NCBI GenBank assembly: GCA_015065765.1
Contig: SVPP01000006.1
Coordinates: 60,104-124,103 of the forward strand
Source of the DNA: Oscillospiraceae bacterium
GTDB lineage: Bacteria > Bacillota > Clostridia > Oscillospirales > Acutalibacteraceae
Direction of reading: 5' to 3'
DNA length: 64,000 nucleotides
Shown: in pieces, positions 37,726 to 46,129 of the stretch
Layout of the letters: every line of letters begins with the position of its first letter
How positions within the stretch are numbered: position 1 is the stretch's first letter
Program-made: the position numbers and the translations under genes
The notes under the pieces: generated by a model
Told to the model about the DNA's origin: nothing
Seen by the model: the letters and a program-made list of their open reading frames with translations, nothing else
The model's database searches: none

Positions 37726-38751
37726 CTACAGCAATTCATTTAATTTTTCGACATCTTCTTCCCTCGTCGCCCAGCTTGATGCAAAGCGTACAACGGTATG
37801 GTTTGCATCTTTTCTTTCCCAGAATTCAAAAACAACATTTTCCTTCAGCTCTTCCATTTTGCTGTTTTCAAGGACGACAAAAATCTGGTTTGTTACCGTT
37901 TCAATGAAAAACTCATAGCCCTTTTTACGGAAATTGTCTCTCATTTTATCAGCCATTTTTATGGCGTGGCGGCTTATTTCAAAATACAGATCATCAGTAA
38001 AAAGAGTATCAAACTGAACACCTAAAAGCCTGCCCTTTGCAAGAAGTGCGCCGTTCTGTTTCACAATTCCGAAAAACCTTTTCGGCGGTTTTCTGTTGGT
38101 GAAAACAATTGCCTCGCCGCAAAGAGCGCCTACCTTTGTTCCGCCGATATAAAAAGCATCACAAAGCTCTGCAATATCTTCGAGAGTCACATCTGTACCA
38201 TCACTCATAAGACCGTAACCAAGTCTTGCACCGTCAAGATAAAGGGGCATGTCATATTTTCTGCAGATTTCCGAAAGATTTTTCAGTTCATCTTTTGTAT
38301 AAAGTGTTCCGTATTCAGTAGGATGAGAAATATAAACCATCCCGGGATAAACCATGTGGTCATGGGCCTCATCGTCAAAAAATTTTTCAAGATATTTTTT
38401 AAGACTGTCACTGCTCAGCTTGCCGTTTTCGTGGGGAATTGTCAGTACCTTATGGCCTGTGTCCTCAATAGCACCCGCTTCGTGACAATTAATGTGTCCC
38501 GTGTCTGCGCTGACAACACCCTCACTCAACCCGAGAAAAGCATTGATAACTATTTTATTTGTCTGCGTACCGCCCACTGTGAGAAAAACTTCAGCATCCT
38601 CACGTCCGCATGCTTTTCTGATTTTTTCTTTTGCCGAAATGCAATATTTATCATCGCCGTATCCCGGCAAAGACTCACCATTTGTTTCAAGCAAACGATG
38701 CATTATTTCTTCATGAGCACCGTTGTTATAATCACACTGAAAAGAAAGCAT
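37726..38751 (-). CDS. Low-specificity L-threonine aldolase
   Basis: 341 residues. PLP fold type I: LTVGGTQTNK near residue 60, VYISHPTEYGTLY, the cofactor aspartate in LYLDGARLGYG, and the Schiff-base lysine in IGGTKVGALCGEA. The enzyme splits threonine or allo-threonine to glycine and acetaldehyde. It starts 6 bases after the GH130 stop, a mixed metabolic operon. Confidence 0.88.
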   Translation of the reverse strand: MLSFQCDYNNGAHEEIMHRLLETNGESLPGYGDDKYCISAKEKIRKACGREDAEVFLTVGGTQTNKIVINAFLGLSEGVVSADTGHINCHEAGAIEDTGHKVLTIPHENGKLSSDSLKKYLEKFFDDEAHDHMVYPGMVYISHPTEYGTLYTKDELKNLSEICRKYDMPLYLDGARLGYGLMSDGTDVTLEDIAELCDAFYIGGTKVGALCGEAIVFTNRKPPKRFFGIVKQNGALLAKGRLLGVQFDTLFTDDLYFEISRHAIKMADKMRDNFRKKGYEFFIETVTNQIFVVLENSKMEELKENVVFEFWERKDANHTVVRFASSWATREEDVEKLNELL

Positions 38752-38757
38752 AATATC

Positions 38758-39711
38758 TCAATCCTTATTAAGGTCGTGTTCTTTTATAAATTTTATTGTT
38801 TCATCAACTGTTGTAAATGCAAGGGCTACAACAGTATCTGCGCCACCGTAGTAAATTGCAATTTTGCCGCTGTCAGCGTCTGCAAGTGCGGCGCACGGGA
38901 AAACAACATTGGGAACGTCGCCCACAAGCTCATAATTTTCATGAGGTGCAAGAAGGAAACAATCTGCTCTGTGTTTCACAATCCAGGGCTTGTCGATATC
39001 AAGAATTGCTGCACCCATAGCATAAGTAAAGCCGTTACAGCTTGTCAGAACACCATGGTAGAAAACAAGCCATCCTTCATCTGTTTCAATAGGTGTAGGA
39101 CCTGCACCAACCTTTGTCATTTCCCAGTTTTTAACGGGAGACATAACAAATCTATGCTTACCCCAGTATGTTAAATCCTTGCTGTGGCTGAGGAAAATAT
39201 CGCCGTAGGGAGTATGGCCTCTGTCACAGGGACGGATAAAAAGAACAAATTCATCATTAATCTTTCTCGGGAAGAGAACACCGTTTCTTGCAACAGGATA
39301 GCACGCATCTTCAAGCTGAGTCCACTCCTTGAAATCTGTTGTATATGCAATACCGATTGTTGTGCCGTGAGGTGTAAGATTTACCCATGACAAATAGTAT
39401 TTTCCGTCAATTTCACAAAGGCGAGGGTCATAGCCTCTGAAAATCACCTTTTCTTCAAGTTCCCAGTTAATTGCATCCTTGCTGTAGCCTACTACAAGAG
39501 TATGGTCACGGCTGATGTTGTCAACCCTGAAAACTCCGGCAAAGCCGTCACCAAAAGGTACAACTGCAGAATTGAAAATACTGTTTGCACCAAAAAGATT
39601 ATCCCTTGTTATTATAGGATTTCCGCTGTATCTCCACACAGGATATTTATATCCTTCAGGCTTATCCTGCCAGGGAATATTCGGAATTGAAGCACCGATA
39701 ATTTTTGCCAT
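38758..39711 (-). CDS. GH130 beta-mannoside phosphorylase or mannosidase
   Basis: 317 residues from ATG at 39711, seven bases from AAGGAG; an ATG two codons earlier is too close to the site. Five-blade propeller features: NPIITRDNL, NSAVVPFGDGF, GYDPRLCEIDGKYYLSW, KVGAGPTPIETDEGWLVFYHGV and NVVFPCA. GH130 members phosphorolyse beta-1,4-mannosyl links (Man-Glc, Man-GlcNAc or mannooligosaccharides), and some hydrolyse beta-1,2-mannosides. Which one applies cannot be told. The nearby GH38 gene suggests N-glycan core mannose use. Confidence 0.88.
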   Translation of the reverse strand: MAKIIGASIPNIPWQDKPEGYKYPVWRYSGNPIITRDNLFGANSIFNSAVVPFGDGFAGVFRVDNISRDHTLVVGYSKDAINWELEEKVIFRGYDPRLCEIDGKYYLSWVNLTPHGTTIGIAYTTDFKEWTQLEDACYPVARNGVLFPRKINDEFVLFIRPCDRGHTPYGDIFLSHSKDLTYWGKHRFVMSPVKNWEMTKVGAGPTPIETDEGWLVFYHGVLTSCNGFTYAMGAAILDIDKPWIVKHRADCFLLAPHENYELVGDVPNVVFPCAALADADSGKIAIYYGGADTVVALAFTTVDETIKFIKEHDLNKD

Positions 39712-39722
39712 ATACATTCTCC

Positions 39723-40400
39723 TTACTGAATTGAAAATTTTGCTTTTAATTCTTCTTTTGTTTCCTTTGGTGATTTACAGAAAAGAATCACCAATATACC
39801 GATACAGATAACAAGCACTCCGAGCCATGCAAACGGCACTGATTTCTGGATGAACGCAAAAATGATACTCATAATCACGCTCAATGTACCTGTAAGCACC
39901 GCATAAGGTGCTGCTCTCTTACAAACCTTTGGTTGCAGAAAAATTATTACCATCAACGCTACAAGCACCGCTACAATGACAATCGGAAAGAAACATGTAA
40001 AGAAATAATCAAGTTTTGATTTTAATAGACAGAAAACAAATCCGCCAAACAGTACAGGATACAGATTCATCATGACATAATTTCCTGCATAAAGTTGTCT
40101 GACAAAAAGCGGTCTGCAAATAAGTGTCCAGACTGCAGGCGCAATTGAAACAACAAAGGCAAAAATGTTTTCGGAAATTATTTCCGTTTTATAAAGTATG
40201 ATTCCTGCCAGTGCCGTCAAAGCCCAGATTATAAGAAATACGGGAAACGGATTTCTCTTGTATGGCTCTGTTTTTACTTTGGGATATTCTGCAAGAGTTA
40301 TTCCTTCGATAAGAGGTTTGTCGTCTGAAACCTTACCACCGCAAAGAGGACATGATGTATATTCCTTTGGCAGGTCTACATTACATTCTCTGCACCTCAT
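39723..40400 (-). CDS. DUF6320-like membrane protein with zinc ribbon
   Basis: 225 residues. The N-terminal zinc ribbon has two Cys pairs (MRCRECN and CPLCGGK), followed by about six membrane spans. It overlaps the acyltransferase-like gene by 4 bases (ATGA type), a tight coupling that recurs for this pair in Clostridia as far as I recall. The function is unknown; a membrane partner of the acyltransferase is a fair guess. Confidence 0.7.
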   Translation of the reverse strand: MRCRECNVDLPKEYTSCPLCGGKVSDDKPLIEGITLAEYPKVKTEPYKRNPFPVFLIIWALTALAGIILYKTEIISENIFAFVVSIAPAVWTLICRPLFVRQLYAGNYVMMNLYPVLFGGFVFCLLKSKLDYFFTCFFPIVIVAVLVALMVIIFLQPKVCKRAAPYAVLTGTLSVIMSIIFAFIQKSVPFAWLGVLVICIGILVILFCKSPKETKEELKAKFSIQ

Positions 40401-41665
40401 ACATTTCCCTCCCAGTCACTGCGCTCAACATGGACACGCATTCCGAGAGACGCTAAAGTTTTATAAAAAGTTCTTACAACATCCGTCTGCTTTGATGCAA
40501 CGTTGAAACAGATGTTAAGTTTATCATCAATACTGTTAACCGCAATACCGAAGCAGTTTCTCGGACCACCGAGAAAAACCTCCATCCGATTTATATGCTC
40601 TTTCATTTCAGGGGGCATTCTCACAACACCTAAATTTGAAAGAGTGCATGCATATTTCTGCTGACCATTTCGGTAACCAATTTTAAGAACAGGCTTTTTG
40701 AGTCCGTTGGGAAGAATTCTCACTATGGGATTTATAGCAGTTGAAACATTCATTGCAACATTCTTTTCAAGAATTTCCTTTGTTGTTCCTTCTTTTATAT
40801 CACCTTTTATAGATTCAATAACCTTATCTACAGTCAGATTCTCATGCTGACTGTAATATCCGCCTATATTTGTAAAGAGAGAAAAGTTTCTCATGGACTT
40901 CAGCCCGAATACAGGGCGCAGTGAAACAGGAACAGAAATTTTTATAGGCTTTTTATTATCTTCGGGAGCACATTTATAAAGTGAATAAAGAAACACACCT
41001 GCAAGAAATTCAGTTATTGTAATATTTCTCGGTTTACAGTATTCTTTTATATCCTGAACGGGAACAAGCCCCTCAAAAAGTCTGTTGTAATTGGGAACAG
41101 GCTTTACAACATGCTGATAACTTTTTGTTTCTTTTCTGCTCATACCCTTGTTTTTCTTGTCATAAACCTTTTTGAAACAATCAATCGTTTCCTCAGGTGC
41201 AGGCTCTTCATCAATTTCCATAACCAATTCGCTTTTGGGAATTTCATAGCCTTTCAGACGAAGATAATGGGCCGTCAGAGTTTTCAGAACCTCGATTGTG
41301 GCACCGCCATCAGCAATTCCGTGAAAAGCTTCAATGCAAAGTCTGCGTTTGTAATAAATTATTTTCAGTGCAGGCACATCGGTGTACCATCTGGGTGTAG
41401 GCAGAATGGGATGAAGATGTTCCTCTTCAATTATGGGCATCTCATTTGTTTTTTCAAGATACGGCCAGAAATAGCCGTAACGAAGCTGAACAAAATAAGA
41501 TGGGAAACGAGGCATTATATCTTTCACTGCCTGTTTCAGGACTACAGGGTCAACATCTTCCTCAAGAACAAAACCGATTCTGTAACCGCAAATCCACTGT
41601 CTGTTTGAGGAATAAGGATAAATTGTCGCCGCATTATCAAGCTCAAACCATGTTCTCTCAGACAT
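40397..41665 (-). CDS. Condensation-domain/alcohol acetyltransferase-like protein
   Basis: 422 residues. The acyltransferase motif HxxxDG appears as FHGIADGGA (about residue 114), and a second block near DNKKPIKISVPVSLRP resembles the C-terminal lobe of condensation/alcohol acetyltransferase folds. These CoA- or carrier-dependent acyltransferases make esters or amides. It overlaps the VTT gene by 8 bases and the DUF6320 gene by 4. The substrate is unknown; a lipid or glycolipid is suggested by the membrane neighbours. Confidence 0.75.
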   Translation of the reverse strand: MSERTWFELDNAATIYPYSSNRQWICGYRIGFVLEEDVDPVVLKQAVKDIMPRFPSYFVQLRYGYFWPYLEKTNEMPIIEEEHLHPILPTPRWYTDVPALKIIYYKRRLCIEAFHGIADGGATIEVLKTLTAHYLRLKGYEIPKSELVMEIDEEPAPEETIDCFKKVYDKKNKGMSRKETKSYQHVVKPVPNYNRLFEGLVPVQDIKEYCKPRNITITEFLAGVFLYSLYKCAPEDNKKPIKISVPVSLRPVFGLKSMRNFSLFTNIGGYYSQHENLTVDKVIESIKGDIKEGTTKEILEKNVAMNVSTAINPIVRILPNGLKKPVLKIGYRNGQQKYACTLSNLGVVRMPPEMKEHINRMEVFLGGPRNCFGIAVNSIDDKLNICFNVASKQTDVVRTFYKTLASLGMRVHVERSDWEGNV

Positions 41666-42377
41666 TTGCTTTCTCCTTTTGGGCTACCTTATTTTTTTCA
41701 ATCATTTTCTTTGTAATAATACCTGAAATAATAACAAAAAACACAATTGCAACAACGGGAATTGCTGTCAGCCAGGGTTTTTCGCCTATACTTCTCAGTG
41801 CTGTGCCAAAGCCTGAATAAACAATTGCAAGAGGAAGCATACCAAGGTTTGTACCGATCATAAAGTTTTTATAGGATGTTCCCATCGCACCGAAAAGAAG
41901 GCTTGAAAGGTCACCCGGAAGGAGACCTGAAAGCTTCACAACGAAAGTTGTCTGCGCCTCATTTGCGCCTGCAAAATCGTCAATTTTCTTAACAGCCTTG
42001 AAACGGTTTTTAAGTGTTGATACCATTCCTGCGCCTGTGAATCTTCCGAGAAAATAGGGAATTGATGAACTGAGGAAAACTGAAATTATATTAATGAGAA
42101 GTGCCAACCAGTAATTTGGTATCATATATGCACAGATAGAAAAAACAACTGCCGGAGGAAAAACAAGAGCAAAGGATTTTACAACGGAAAAAGCAATTAT
42201 TATAAACGCAATTGTTGCCGTTCCGCCTGTAATCATTTTGCTCAATTCAGGAATGTTGGATACTTTGATGTTGTATTTCTGAATAAGAATAATACATACA
42301 ACAACCATTGCAAACATAAGAATGCCGGCTATAATCTGTAAAGCTTTTACCAATTTACTGTAATTTTTTTCTGCCAT
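41658..42377 (-). CDS. TVP38/TMEM64 (VTT, DedA-like) membrane protein
   Basis: 239 residues from ATG at 42377 behind GGAGGCG. Five to six membrane spans are visible. The VTT signature is seen as YFLGRFTGAGM and KLSGLLPGDLSSLLFGAMG. Related DedA and VTT proteins are lipid scramblases or flippases. It is the first gene of a six-gene operon with its own promoter. Confidence 0.83.
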   Translation of the reverse strand: MAEKNYSKLVKALQIIAGILMFAMVVVCIILIQKYNIKVSNIPELSKMITGGTATIAFIIIAFSVVKSFALVFPPAVVFSICAYMIPNYWLALLINIISVFLSSSIPYFLGRFTGAGMVSTLKNRFKAVKKIDDFAGANEAQTTFVVKLSGLLPGDLSSLLFGAMGTSYKNFMIGTNLGMLPLAIVYSGFGTALRSIGEKPWLTAIPVVAIVFFVIISGIITKKMIEKNKVAQKEKANV

Positions 42378-42408
42378 AATATCGCCTCCGAAAATTATTG
42401 CAAAACCA

Positions 42409-42437
42409 ATTATACAACACACTGTTTAATATTTCAA
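42409..42437 (-). promoter_or_regulatory. Promoter of the VTT-to-HAD operon
   Basis: Minus strand TTGAAA and TATAAT with 17 bases between, about 32 bases before the start at 42377. Confidence 0.75.
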
Positions 42438-42464
42438 CAACATTGCACCGTAAATTATATATTA

Positions 42465-43427
42465 TCATTCAAGGAACTTGAAAATTTTCTGCCAGACTTC
42501 TTCGTCCTGTGCCGTCATTCTGTACCAGTCATAAGATTTTTTGAAGGTCTCTTTCTCTCTTTCGCTTTCAAGCTCTTTTTTCTTCATCTTTTTCGTAAGA
42601 GTTGCAAAAAATTCATCCTTGTACTTTACTGCATCAGCTGTAAAATTAGGGTTATGTCCTTTGCCGTTTTCGAGAATAAAAGTTATATTTTGCTTGTCTG
42701 AAAGTTTTGATTCAAGTTCATCATAATGCACTTCTTTCTTACAAAGATTGTCATTGTCTGAATAAACGAGAAGTACCTTTGCTTTTGTGTTTTTCAGGAC
42801 TTGTACGCCATCTGAATTGACAAAAGAGGGATTAGACTCTTTTTCAAGCTTCATTATACATTTTCTGTACGGCTTTAAAATTCCGCTAAAAAACGAGTTT
42901 ACCATTTTTTCCACTGAAACAAAACCTGAAATTACAACAAGGTGAGAAATGTCGGGATGAAGAGCTGAGATGTTCATTGTAGAAAATCCGCCCCAACTGT
43001 GTCCGATAACAGAGACGTCATAATTTTTATATTTTTCACCCGATTCGAGAGCATTGAGAAGATCATTAAGATCACACAACGACTGTGCGAGACCGCCCGT
43101 GCTTTCTCCGCCTGATTCCATACATCCTGTGTGGTCATATGTAAAAACGAGATAACCTGCAAAGCAAAGCCTTTCGATTTCTCTCATGTATGATAAATGT
43201 CCGCCGCCCATGCCGTGTTCAAAAACAATCAATCTGTCAGGTTTGGCATCAGGATAGCTGTAAAAATATCCCTGCAGTTTGTGACCTTTTGATGATTTGA
43301 AAACGTATGATTCTCTTTCAAGTCCGGGGAAATCTTCGGCAGAAAAATAGAAAACATTTCCGTTGTCATCACAACGCTTAAGCATCATATTTTCATAGAT
43401 TTTTATAATTTTCTTTTCAAAAATCAT
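42465..43427 (-). CDS. Alpha/beta hydrolase
   Basis: 320 residues from ATG at 43427; the promoter at 43450-43478 rules out the longer open frame. The oxyanion-hole segment is VFEHGMGGGH, the nucleophile elbow GHSWGG, and the catalytic histidine likely in NGKGHNPNF near residue 265. The family is that of serine esterases and lipases. It has no signal peptide. It lies 87 bases upstream of the VTT operon and may share a lipid-related task. Confidence 0.82.
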   Translation of the reverse strand: MIFEKKIIKIYENMMLKRCDDNGNVFYFSAEDFPGLERESYVFKSSKGHKLQGYFYSYPDAKPDRLIVFEHGMGGGHLSYMREIERLCFAGYLVFTYDHTGCMESGGESTGGLAQSLCDLNDLLNALESGEKYKNYDVSVIGHSWGGFSTMNISALHPDISHLVVISGFVSVEKMVNSFFSGILKPYRKCIMKLEKESNPSFVNSDGVQVLKNTKAKVLLVYSDNDNLCKKEVHYDELESKLSDKQNITFILENGKGHNPNFTADAVKYKDEFFATLTKKMKKKELESEREKETFKKSYDWYRMTAQDEEVWQKIFKFLE

Positions 43428-43449
43428 ACTTTCACCCACTTTCCTTTTT

Positions 43450-43478
43450 ATTATAAATAAATTGAAATTTTCTGTCAA
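43450..43478 (-). promoter_or_regulatory. Promoter of the alpha/beta hydrolase gene
   Basis: Minus strand consensus TTGACA, 17 bases, TATAAT. It lies immediately after the gatB terminator. Confidence 0.85.
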
Positions 43479-43484
43479 CAAAAA

Positions 43485-43509
43485 GAGGCCGGTACACCGT
43501 ACCGACCTC
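43485..43509 (-). terminator. Terminator of the aspS-gatCAB operon
   Basis: Eleven-pair stem around a 3-base loop (GAGGTCGGTAC and partner, one mismatch), followed on the minus strand by TTTTTG, 8 bases after the gatB stop. Confidence 0.88.
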
Positions 43510-43517
43510 AAAAATAT

Positions 43518-44927
43518 TTATGCGTTAAGTTTTTCTTCGAGAAGTTTTCTTATCATCGCAGGATCGCCTGTGCCTTTAAGCTCACGCATGATAAGACCGA
43601 AGAGTGACTGCATAGCCTTTGTCTTACCGCTCTTGTAGTCTGCAACTGCTTTATCATTTTCAGCAATAACTTTCTCAACGATAGAAACAATCATGCCTTC
43701 ATCAACCTTAGCATTAAGTCCGTTTTCTTCGCAGAATGAATCAACATCAACGTCCTTTTCAAACACTGCAGAAAGGATTTTCTTACCTGCTGCACGGGTG
43801 ATTTCACCGCTTTCAACAAGTTCGATAATTCTTGAAAGCTTTTCAGGAGCAATGTCCAGGCTGTCAAGTTCAAGACGCTTCATAATACCCATGCACTCTG
43901 TAAGAATCCAGCTTGCAACAGTCTTTGCGTTTCTGCCGTCAGCTACAACCGCATCGAAAACATCACAGAGTTTACGGTCAGAAGCAAGAACCGCAGCTTC
44001 CTTCGCAGCAATACCCATTTCTTCGTAAATCTTTCCTTTTTCATCTGCTGTTGCAGGCATGCTTGCTTTGATTTCTGCCAGCCATTCATCGTCAATGATA
44101 ATGGGCATAAGGTTGGGATCTGGGAAATAACGGTAGTCTGCTGCTGTTTCCTTGTTACGCATGGGGAATGTTCTCCTCTTCACATCGTCCCAACGGCGTG
44201 TTTCCTGAACAAGCATTTCTGTATGACGCTCGATAGCATCAACGTGACGTACCTTTTCAAACTCGATAGCATCCTTGATTTCTGAGAGTGAACTCATGTT
44301 TTTGATTTCTGAACGTACACCAAGCTCATCTGAACCCTCGGGACGAACAGAAATGTTAACGTCACATCTCATAGCACCTTCTTCGCATTCTGAAATTCCT
44401 GCAAACTGAAGACTTGATTTCAGTTTTTTAAGGTATGCGATAACCTCGTCTGAGCTGCGGAAATCAGGACGGCTTACAATTTCGATAAGAGGCACACTTG
44501 TACGGTTGAAGTCAACAAATGAAGTGTTTGTTGCATCGTCATGAACAAGCTTACCTGCGTCTTCTTCAACGTGAATCTGCTTGATTCCGATTTTTCTGTC
44601 ACCGATTTCTACTGAGCCGTCAACACAAACGGGATGGAACCACTGTGTAATCTGATAAGCGCAGGGAAGATCAGGATAATAATAACTCTTTTTGTCAAAA
44701 GTTGTGTACTGATTGATTTTACAGTTAAGCATGAAACCTGCTTTAACTGCAAGTTCAATTGCGTGTTTGTTTGTAACAGGAAGCATACCGGGCATACCGC
44801 TGCATGCAGGGCATACGCAATCGTTAGGCTCCTTGGGGCTTGAGTGACCACCGCAGGAACAGAAAAGCTTTGAGTCTGTTGAAAGCTCAACGTGAGTTTC
44901 AAGACCTATAACAAGTTCATATTTCAT
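43518..44927 (-). CDS. gatB: Asp/Glu-tRNA amidotransferase subunit B
   Basis: 469 residues, full length. The N-terminus is YELVIGLETHVEL. The zinc-binding cysteines are in FCSCGG and CVCPACSGMPG. The kinase-site motif HVEEDAGKLVHD and DYRYFPDPNLMPI are intact, and the C-terminal YqeY-like tail is present (KAMQSLFGLIMRELKG). GatB phosphorylates the misacylated Asp or Glu on tRNA and adds ammonia delivered by GatA. Everything visible argues for an active GatB, in contrast with the degenerate GatA two bases upstream. Confidence 0.95.
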   Translation of the reverse strand: MKYELVIGLETHVELSTDSKLFCSCGGHSSPKEPNDCVCPACSGMPGMLPVTNKHAIELAVKAGFMLNCKINQYTTFDKKSYYYPDLPCAYQITQWFHPVCVDGSVEIGDRKIGIKQIHVEEDAGKLVHDDATNTSFVDFNRTSVPLIEIVSRPDFRSSDEVIAYLKKLKSSLQFAGISECEEGAMRCDVNISVRPEGSDELGVRSEIKNMSSLSEIKDAIEFEKVRHVDAIERHTEMLVQETRRWDDVKRRTFPMRNKETAADYRYFPDPNLMPIIIDDEWLAEIKASMPATADEKGKIYEEMGIAAKEAAVLASDRKLCDVFDAVVADGRNAKTVASWILTECMGIMKRLELDSLDIAPEKLSRIIELVESGEITRAAGKKILSAVFEKDVDVDSFCEENGLNAKVDEGMIVSIVEKVIAENDKAVADYKSGKTKAMQSLFGLIMRELKGTGDPAMIRKLLEEKLNA

Positions 44928-44928
44928 C

Positions 44929-46128
44929 TTATGCTTCCTCCTTTTCTACACTGTGAGCAATACTCAGAAGAACGCTCTCTTTGAATGAATCTGAAACAAG
45001 CTGAACGCCCTTTGTCACCATTGCAGGAAGACCTGTAATTGATGCCACTGCTGTGAAAACACTCTCTTCAAAAACCTTGTCAAAGGATTCAAGAACTTCA
45101 TAAGACTTGTAGTCCATTTTTGAAGAAGCAGGAGTAAGAAGAGCATCATAAGAGGAAAGAACTTCCTTCACCTTATCCATAACTACACGGCGGATACGAA
45201 GTGATTTATCGTAGCATGCTTCATATTTGCCTTTTGAAAGAACGTCTGAACCGTAAATCAAAGTTGCCTTTGTAAGGAAACAAAAAGCTTCTGTACGGCT
45301 CTTCACATAAAGCTCATCAATGTTTTTATATTCGGGTGTACGGTAACCGTATTTAACACCGTCAAATCTTGAGATATTGTTACATGTTTCTGCTGACATG
45401 AGAATACACCATGCAGTCTGTGCCTCAGAAACAACATCAAGAGAAACTGTTTCAACAACAGCTCCCTGCTTCTTAAGATTTTCAGCATAAGCATCAATTT
45501 TCGCTTTAACTTCATCTGATGCTGAGTCATAAAGCTCTTTTACAAGAGCAATTTTCATACCTGAAACATTTTCGTCAACTGAATACTCATATTTATCTTC
45601 AGGAAGGCTTGTGCCATCCTTTGAGTCATGGCCTGCAATAACAGAAAGAATTTCTTTTACATCTTCTGCATTTTTTGCAGTAACGCCAACCTGCTCGCCT
45701 GAAGCTGCACAGGAAATGATTCCGTAACGTGATACTGTACCATAGGTGGGTTTAATGAAATCTACACCTGAAACTGCTGCTGCACGTCTGGGTGAGCCGT
45801 TAAGGTCAACTGAAAGTGCTGCCTTCACTTCACCTTTCTTTACAAGCTCTGCTGCTGCGCCAGCAAGATTTTCTCCGTCTTTCACTTCACCGAAATATGA
45901 TGTTTCACCAAGAAGATCAAGACCGAATTCACCGACATTTGTTTTACCGCTGATTCCGTATCCTGCTTTTTCAAGTCTTTCAACTGCCTCTGCGCTGAAA
46001 AGAGGAGTGAAATTTTCAAGCATTTTTGAACCTGCAGTTGCAGGAGTGCCTTTTACAAGGATTGTATCGTCAACAGCAATTACGCCATCTTTAGAAATTT
46101 CGTTAATATAATATTTCACTTCTCTCAC
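44929..46128 (-). CDS. gatA: GatA-like subunit lacking amidase catalytic residues
   Basis: 399 residues from GTG at 46128 (a GTG at 46119 is better spaced from GAGGTGAG), against ~485 in normal GatA. About 60 N-terminal residues are missing. Ungapped alignment by eye to Staphylococcus GatA (Lys79, cis-Ser154, Ser178) puts Asp20 at the lysine, Leu88 at the cis-serine and Ser112 (in LNGSPRR) at the nucleophile. The Ser/Gly-rich GGSSGGS loop is replaced by ENLAGAAA. Other blocks persist: SKMLENF, IKPTYGTVSRYG, NISRFDGVKYGYR. The C-terminal GLPIGLQ region is lost. The fold is kept, but glutaminase activity should be absent. Confidence 0.85.
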   Translation of the reverse strand: MREVKYYINEISKDGVIAVDDTILVKGTPATAGSKMLENFTPLFSAEAVERLEKAGYGISGKTNVGEFGLDLLGETSYFGEVKDGENLAGAAAELVKKGEVKAALSVDLNGSPRRAAAVSGVDFIKPTYGTVSRYGIISCAASGEQVGVTAKNAEDVKEILSVIAGHDSKDGTSLPEDKYEYSVDENVSGMKIALVKELYDSASDEVKAKIDAYAENLKKQGAVVETVSLDVVSEAQTAWCILMSAETCNNISRFDGVKYGYRTPEYKNIDELYVKSRTEAFCFLTKATLIYGSDVLSKGKYEACYDKSLRIRRVVMDKVKEVLSSYDALLTPASSKMDYKSYEVLESFDKVFEESVFTAVASITGLPAMVTKGVQLVSDSFKESVLLSIAHSVEKEEA

Positions 46129-46129
46129 C

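Noticed and set aside
44929..46128. GatA shortening caused by a frameshift or assembly error
   Set aside because: The gene abuts aspS-gatC (1 base) and gatB (1 base) with no room for missing coding sequence, and alignment of the remaining blocks is continuous without frame change.
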